Part shown: piece after piece, positions 58,580 to 64,000 of the stretch
Layout of the letters: each line of letters begins with the position of its first letter
Numbering within the stretch: position 1 is the first letter of the stretch
Origin: Patiria miniata
Lineage: Eukaryota; Echinodermata; Asteroidea; Valvatida; Asterinidae
Direction of reading: 5' to 3'
Assembly: GCF_015706575.1 (NCBI RefSeq)
Contig: NW_024037064.1
Coordinates: 7,293,606-7,357,605, forward strand
DNA length: 64,000 bases
Translations under genes and position numbers: made by a program
The notes under the pieces: model-generated
What the model was told of the DNA's origin: nothing
What the model saw: the letters and a program-made list of their open reading frames with translations, nothing else
Databases searched by the model: none

Positions 58580-59149
58580 TTCACTTTAATAGAGAGAAAC
58601 CATAGTTGCAAGCCTACTTCTGGACCCCTTTCCCGCAAGACTAATGCAAATCCACTTTGTTCACCAAGCTAGCTGGCATGTTTAGAATAAAGAATAACTA
58701 CATTGTGTATGTGTTTTGAACTCATTACAAGTGTCCCTAAATAGGGTAGAGTTTCGTGGGTGTCCTTAAAGCAATATGCCTTCAGAAACCATGAATGCGG
58801 ATACAATTGGGACCAACCGTGTTTGTCCATGTTTACCCATCCTATCAAGATGGTAAAAAGAGAAAACAGGTCACGATGAAGCCATTCATGTAAGAGCAGT
58901 GGCCCCAAAATATTTGTTTTCCACAAATTTAGCATCAGAAATTACAGTTGTTTGAGCTGGAAGGCACAAATACCAGCTGTGCAAGTCAGAGTTTCAGATG
59001 TCCTAAGGTTTAGTTCAACAAAATAATATTTAAAAGATAAATCATACAATTTTGCTAATAAATGGCCTGATCCCAGGGACTAAAAAGGATGAATGCATTT
59101 ATTTCTGCTCATTTCAAAACCTCAGATTTTACAGGTAAATTTGAATAGA

Positions 59150-61650
59150 ATTTATTACAGTAGAGTTTGAAAAGTCTCATGAAAATTAATAATTCTTTGT
59201 TGAAACTACAAACTGCAGTGACGGGGATAATTGTTTTCATTAATTTCAAGTTGAAATGGCAACCAAATAGGTAAAACAATCAAAACAGAGGAATGGAATT
59301 TAATTCTTGAAAAGGCAAGGAAATTTCAAGGAGGCAGTCAGGCAAAAAGCAAAGCAACGGAGGCCATAGCTTCCTGAAATTCAATACCATTGATTTGAAC
59401 ATTTGTTAAAATGATTGGCAACCTTTTACACTTGAAGAATTTTTAACCTTCAAAGAAAAATAATAAAAATTTCCATCAAGATAACCCCTTGGGAGTAAAT
59501 TTACACAAGTCTTTATTCTGTGAATTCAGACAGGAAACCCAATTAATAGGATAAGTATTTGTGCTCATCTATAGCAGACATTTTGATGATTAAATGATCA
59601 TCCACATTAGTGTTTCATTGATATAAATGCAAATGTACAAAGCTTGTAAATAATAACAATAAACATGATTTCTATGAAAAACTACAAAATGAAAACAAAT
59701 ACAAAAACCTTTTGTTTTTAAAGAAACTGAGTGAATATTAAATTTTTTTAAAGTTATCTTGATTAACTTTCATAGTTTGTGTATGCTTAAAGGTACATTG
59801 TGCATAGGATCATTTGCTTTTTGCAGGGTTTTCTTTTCCGAAGCAACAAAAGTGCTCAATATTTTATGTACGGTGCATAACAAGCATTCTGTTCAAGTCT
59901 TAGCTGAGTGGCTACTATACATTTTGGAGAAAACAGAGAAAACATAATGCACAAGTCTTTGGATCTCGTGACTGGATTCTGTAGGCACCCCATTTTGAAA
60001 CCACCTTCAATGTTTGTTTTCTGACAAAACCATTTCAGGTGGAATTATTTCACAGGGTATTTGTTACCGGTCCTATCTTCACTTTGAGGTTTCTGTCATT
60101 AAATCGGTAGGTGCTTATCTGGGTAATTGCAAATGATCCTACATGGCTTTAAAAAGAGAAGTTAACAGAAATACAGAATAATTAAAAGTGTACAGGCTGA
60201 ACATTCTATAATCATAAAATGTAATATAGAGATAGCACAGTTTACAATGAGTAGATGTTTGTTCTATTAGGAACAAATTGAAGAATATACATAAAGGGAG
60301 TTTACAAAGTCTTGTTGTGACAACTAAGATCTACATACAGTGGTGAATTGTTAAACACTTAAAAGTCTACTTGAACATTTAATTTTTACAATAAGATTGT
60401 CACTTTGCAAACAAATTAATAATTTTTGCTGAAACCCAAACTGAAGTGATGATTTTTTTTATTTCATTTTCCAGTTTTCTGAAATGGCAACCAAAAATGC
60501 AAAACAAAGATAACAGAGGTGGGCAATTAGATTCTTGAAAAGACGAGGCAATTTGTTTGTAAGAAAAAATAATTGAAGTAGAAATTTGCTATTTGTGTGG
60601 GACCTTGTCAAGGTGGCAGTCAGGCCAAAATCAAGGCAACTGAGGCCGTATAGCTTTCTGAAATTCAGCTTCAGTTGAATTGATTTCTAATCATTCAAAC
60701 TGAAGGGATATTTGACAGTCTGAGAAAAAATGTCAACAAAATTTCAAATCAAGATAAAAACATTCTTGTAAACATGAGTCTTAATTCTGTGAATTAAGAC
60801 AGGAAAGCAAATTAATTTTCACTCATCTTTAGCAAACATTTCAATGAGTAAATTATCTTCAATATACATGCAAGTGCATCGTAAAATCAAATGCATAAAC
60901 AGAAACTGCAACAAGTAATGTCAAAACTGAGTAAATAAAGGCTTACATTGGACAGTAATCTAAGTACTAACTATCATGGTGATGCGTATGCTTAAAATGA
61001 ATTCAAACAATACTATTTCACAAAATACTTGTAGTATGGTTACATCTCAAGGATGAAGTGGTTGTAAAACTGTCTCAAAATTTCTATTATCAAAAGTACA
61101 ATATATAATGGACTACATGTACATGTAGATTTCATTAGGAACACATTTCAGAATCTCAGGGAGTTTACAAAGTCTTGGCTTTGTCTCCAGCTTTGGCTTC
61201 TACTATTAAAAGCCTCTGATGAGGTCAAGATATAAACCTCATGAACACTGTCAACACAATTCTCCATTCTGTGAATGAAGATCTGAAACCACATTAATAG
61301 AATGAGCTTTGTCACTTATCTTAAGGATACATTTGATCAAAGTCAATTTACTTGAAGAGTAGCGTTTTATTAATTAAATATGCAGATGCCAACAACAACA
61401 AAGTAACAAAAAATTAACTGAGTAAATAAAGACTTATCTTGAACACTAATCCTAACACTAAATTGAACTGAGTAATGCATTTGTAAAGTTGTGATTACTC
61501 AAAATAAACTTTAAGAATGTTGCATCTCAAGAATGAAATGATCCTAAACATTTCTCAAGTCTTTGTTATAAAAGATAGCAGAATATATACAGCAAGTTCC
61601 ACCAGGAACAATTTAACAGTCTTAATTGTGTTTTTGAAATCTTGGCTTCC
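59150..61650. repeat. diverged tandem segments downstream of the NHL gene
   Basis: TTCTGTGAATTCAGACAGGA (59517) recurs as TTCTGTGAATTAAGACAGGA (60786) and TTCTGTGAATGAAGATCTGA (61267). GAGTAAATAAAGGCTTACAT (60930) recurs as GAGTAAATAAAGACTTATCT (61431). AAATGGCAACCAAA, GGCAGTCAGGC and GAGGCC(A/G)TA also repeat. Identity is about 60-75%. A segment near 60030-60150 also resembles 24170-24320 (TCGGTAGGT...GCAAATGATCC). No gene is seen in 58680-62000. Confidence 0.55.
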
Positions 61651-62040
61651 GGCTACATGATTTTTGTCCCCCTGGTGTAACTCCAGTACAATATTGGTTC
61701 ATTTTCTTCTTCAGAGACACCAAATCCTGTCACACAAGGCCAATGGATGGTTGGTGCATTTTCACTGAGTTTGAATGTGGTAGGATTCTTAGGAATCTAG
61801 TGCCAGAGATGAAGCGGAAGCCACAACGGAGCCGGGGTTTCATAAACACCACATAAAGTTGGTAAGTATTGGATAGATTGATGGCGATCCATGTACTTGG
61901 TGAGGGAGGGGTGTTGGGTTGAGGAGGGGGGGGGTCATTACATTCAAACACCTCAACACCCACTAAACTCCCCTCTTCCTTTCCAATTTTCCATTTAATT
62001 TAGACAAGAAAAAAAAGTCATCATGCATGTAAGATTAAAA

Positions 62041-62046
62041 TTTATT
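62041..62046 (-). terminator. AATAAA signal for the NHL gene
   Basis: AATAAA on the minus strand about 280 bases past the stop. A second occurrence is at 62138-62143. The 3' region contains a short direct repeat (CACTGTTTAT...TTTGTATAGTA). Confidence 0.4.
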
Positions 62047-62324
62047 ATCCCCAAATGAAATTAAATCAAATGTAACTGTAGTCAATACACTGTTTATATA
62101 AAGCTTTGTATAGTAACATAATGTAATTGATGCACTGTTTATTTAAGAATTTGTATAGTACATTGGTTCACATCAGAGGGATCTGGCAGTTTGGCTTTTT
62201 GAGGAGAGATGTGATATGAGTGCGACATGAATGTTGATTGGTGCTGGAATGACTGGACAATTTCATCCTCAACATTTGCTGTTGGGATGATGATGATTGC
62301 TAGTCAATGTCATGTTGGATGACA

Positions 62325-62953
62325 TCACACCTTGTGATATATCTTGATTGAGTAGTGGTCAGCCACTGCCAGCTGGCCCTCTGTTGTGAATGTCATTCCA
62401 CATGGGTAATGCAGACCCTTAGCCAGGCAATCAAGAAACCTGCCATCTAGGTCATAGTGGTGAATATGACCAGTGCCAAACCTACCTTCGTCCACTGCAA
62501 GGTAGATGCCTGAGCTGTCACAGCATACACCATTGCAGTACTCCACTGACTTACCATTAATGGTTGGTTTGATGGTGGCATTTGTTGTACCATTGCTATC
62601 AGCAATGTCCACTTTGTTTGTGTCCCATCCACTGACCACAACTCTATCAGCGTCGTCATCAACAGCCAGGTAGTGAGGTGGAGTCTGCACTGGTATGGTG
62701 CGTAGGATCTCACCATCAGTGGGTTTGTGTTCAGTCCACACCATATTGTCGGTGTCGCCTACTAAGATGCTATTCTTTGTTACTGCTAGACTCGATAGGT
62801 TCATTTTTGTCTTGTCTACCTGATGCTTCACCGTTGGGAACTGCGTAACAAGAGTGTTGTCCTTCATGTTGAACACCTTGACATACTTGCTTCCAGCTTC
62901 CAACACAAGCAAGCGTTGCTCAGGATTGTGGATGGCTGCAACTGCCAGTGGAT
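62325..62953 (-). CDS. NHL-repeat (TRIM-NHL-like) protein, terminal exon
   Basis: After acceptor CTTTACCCACAG two bases complete a split codon, followed by 208 codons to TGA. The sequence contains NHL/beta-propeller blades: VAAIHNPEQRLLVLEAGSKY, HYLAVDDDADRVVVSGWDTN, EYCNGVCCDSSGIYLAVDEG and YPCGMTFTTEGQLAVADHYS. Such C-terminal propellers follow RING, B-box and coiled-coil regions in TRIM2/3/71-like ubiquitin ligases, a family much expanded in marine deuterostomes, and bind RNA or protein partners. No RING or B-box is in the window; earlier exons should lie beyond 64000 or in unrecognised short exons. Residues upstream of 62953 are intronic. Two pairs of adjacent Cys in blade 3 are unusual. 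Confidence 0.8.
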
Positions 62954-62989
62954 CTGTGGGTAAAGAAGAACTCAAATGTAACATACATT

Positions 62990-64000
62990 GTATGCACAGT
63001 ATATAAATGCACTGGCACTATTCTGAGTCCCCATGAAATATAAATACCTATGATAACCGACCTATAATAATGAATACATGGCGTGCCTTAAAGCCTGGTC
63101 ATGTAGAATGAATAGGCCTACATGAACATTGGGCAGTCTTCAACCACCATACATGTGTAATTGTGAATAACTGCAATGTCTTGGAGATACAGTTTTGCAA
63201 AGTCTTTTATAAAGTTGATGCACTCTCTGTGCTATTCGCATTGTTCAAACATCAAAATAGATTAGTCTTATATTTACCTGTATTGTTTTTTTTTTTAGCA
63301 ATAGTAAGGTTGTTCAATTTTCAAATGAAGCATTAATTGACATAAACCCCATTTTTAGTCATCAAATAATTGTATAATAACAAACTGAACAATAACAATT
63401 TAGTTCTTGCAAACTTTAAGACACCTTTCACAAAATGTTCCAAGATTGGTGCGTACATCATAAACTAACAACTGGAAAAAAGAAAAGAAACTTGAAGCAT
63501 AATTTTATTTTGTAATTTAAGGTCAAAGGTAATTTCATAACGCATTTTTTCTGTGCATCATGGTATGATTTTGGTTTTATTTTATGAATCAGGGGCCATT
63601 CAAAGAGCTTTAATATGATGAACAATTTGGCTTTGTATTTGCTATAGTTTTGGAGATACAAGTATTGAAAGTTTGGAGGTCATGCTAATTAGTCAAAAGT
63701 TCGTTGAACTGTATCTCAGAATCTAACAAGCCAAACTACAAAAAAAAATATCAGTTCTGGGGGTTTCTCATACAGGCCAATCATCACACCAAATCGTTTC
63801 AATCTGTGAGGGTCGGGCCCAAAATCGTGTTGAATTGACACAGAATGACACATCTTAAGAGTGAAAATTTTGACCCCCAAAATTTGTTCTTGCAAGAGTA
63901 ACACAAACGGCCAATTTGTCAAGGATGGTTTTGTAGACGTTTATATCCTATTTTTAAATGCTCTTTGTAGCCCAATTGGGTGCTTTCCAGGATGTAGTGT
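62990..64000. other. probable intron of the NHL gene
   Basis: No exon with a convincing frame and splice pair was found. A CAG|GTAAAT-like donor near 63280 (minus) follows an A-rich stretch and is not persuasive. Confidence 0.4.

Noticed and set aside
62954..62984. N-terminal extension of the NHL open frame
   Set aside because: A strong acceptor (CTTTACCCACAG) at 62954 places these codons in the intron.

Overview
This is a gene-poor, repeat-rich, AT-rich piece of animal nuclear genome. It has GT-AG introns, AATAAA signals, tRNA-derived SINE-like units, DIRS-type and gag-like retroelement debris, many terminal-inverted-repeat (TIR) elements and foldbacks, and animal-specific genes (a PIH1D2-like ciliary gene and an NHL-repeat gene). 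I infer an invertebrate, probably a marine deuterostome such as an echinoderm or hemichordate. The species cannot be fixed from sequence alone.

Layout. 1-6.6 kb: AT-rich DNA with a tRNA-like pair (about 2.5-2.7 kb) and a MITE (3.45 kb). 6.6-10.5 kb: exon-like remnants, minus strand, of an unrecognised helical-repeat gene. One exon copy is intact (10.39-10.48 kb); the rest is broken by stops and frameshifts and is interleaved with a gag-like fragment. 10.9-18.9 kb: a poly-G-rich TIR element, a GC-rich island, two tandem repeats including an 18-copy 19-bp minisatellite, a palindromic MITE and a SINE-like unit. 19.1-21.1 kb: foldback elements inserted in one another. 23.3 kb: a TIR element with a hammerhead-like motif.

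The core of the window is 24.4-39.7 kb, minus strand. It holds two tandem paralogues that I reconstruct as three-exon genes. Exon 1 encodes a short acidic N-terminus and one transmembrane helix. Exon 2 is a symmetric phase 1-1 exon encoding a RHIM-like motif (G-S-H-N-P-[IV]-I-V-G). Exon 3 encodes about 350 residues ending in leucine-rich repeats. Every splice phase fits, all indels between the copies are multiples of three, and the predicted proteins are 448 and 441 aa. The duplication junction lies about 3-5 bp upstream of the ATG of the first copy. Three later insertions are present in one copy and absent from the other. This looks like a small membrane-anchored, possibly amyloid-signalling, innate-immune-type LRR family that I do not recognise as described.

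39.7-53 kb: dispersed repeats with TGACGTCA motifs, a degraded DIRS-like element (41.8-42.8 kb), the first coding exon of a PIH1D2-like dynein-assembly factor (43.64-43.83 kb, minus), a MITE (45.1 kb), 72-bp tandem repeats (46.9-48.1 kb), a tRNA-like hairpin (48.6 kb) and a 1-kb tandem duplication carrying CTCF-like motifs and a receptor/CRE-like block (49.3-51.1 kb). 53.5-57.3 kb: a tiny hairpin relative of the foldback at 19.6 kb, then a 3.36-kb TIR element with long subterminal arrays rich in AACGTC/GACGTT and an internal two-exon gene (124 aa) with its own polyadenylation signal. 58-64 kb: a MITE, diverged tandem segments, and the terminal exon of an NHL-repeat (TRIM-NHL-like) gene (62.33-62.95 kb, minus), which probably starts beyond the window.

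Coordinates of spliced genes come from reading splice consensus and phase by eye. No transcript, alignment or database search was available.
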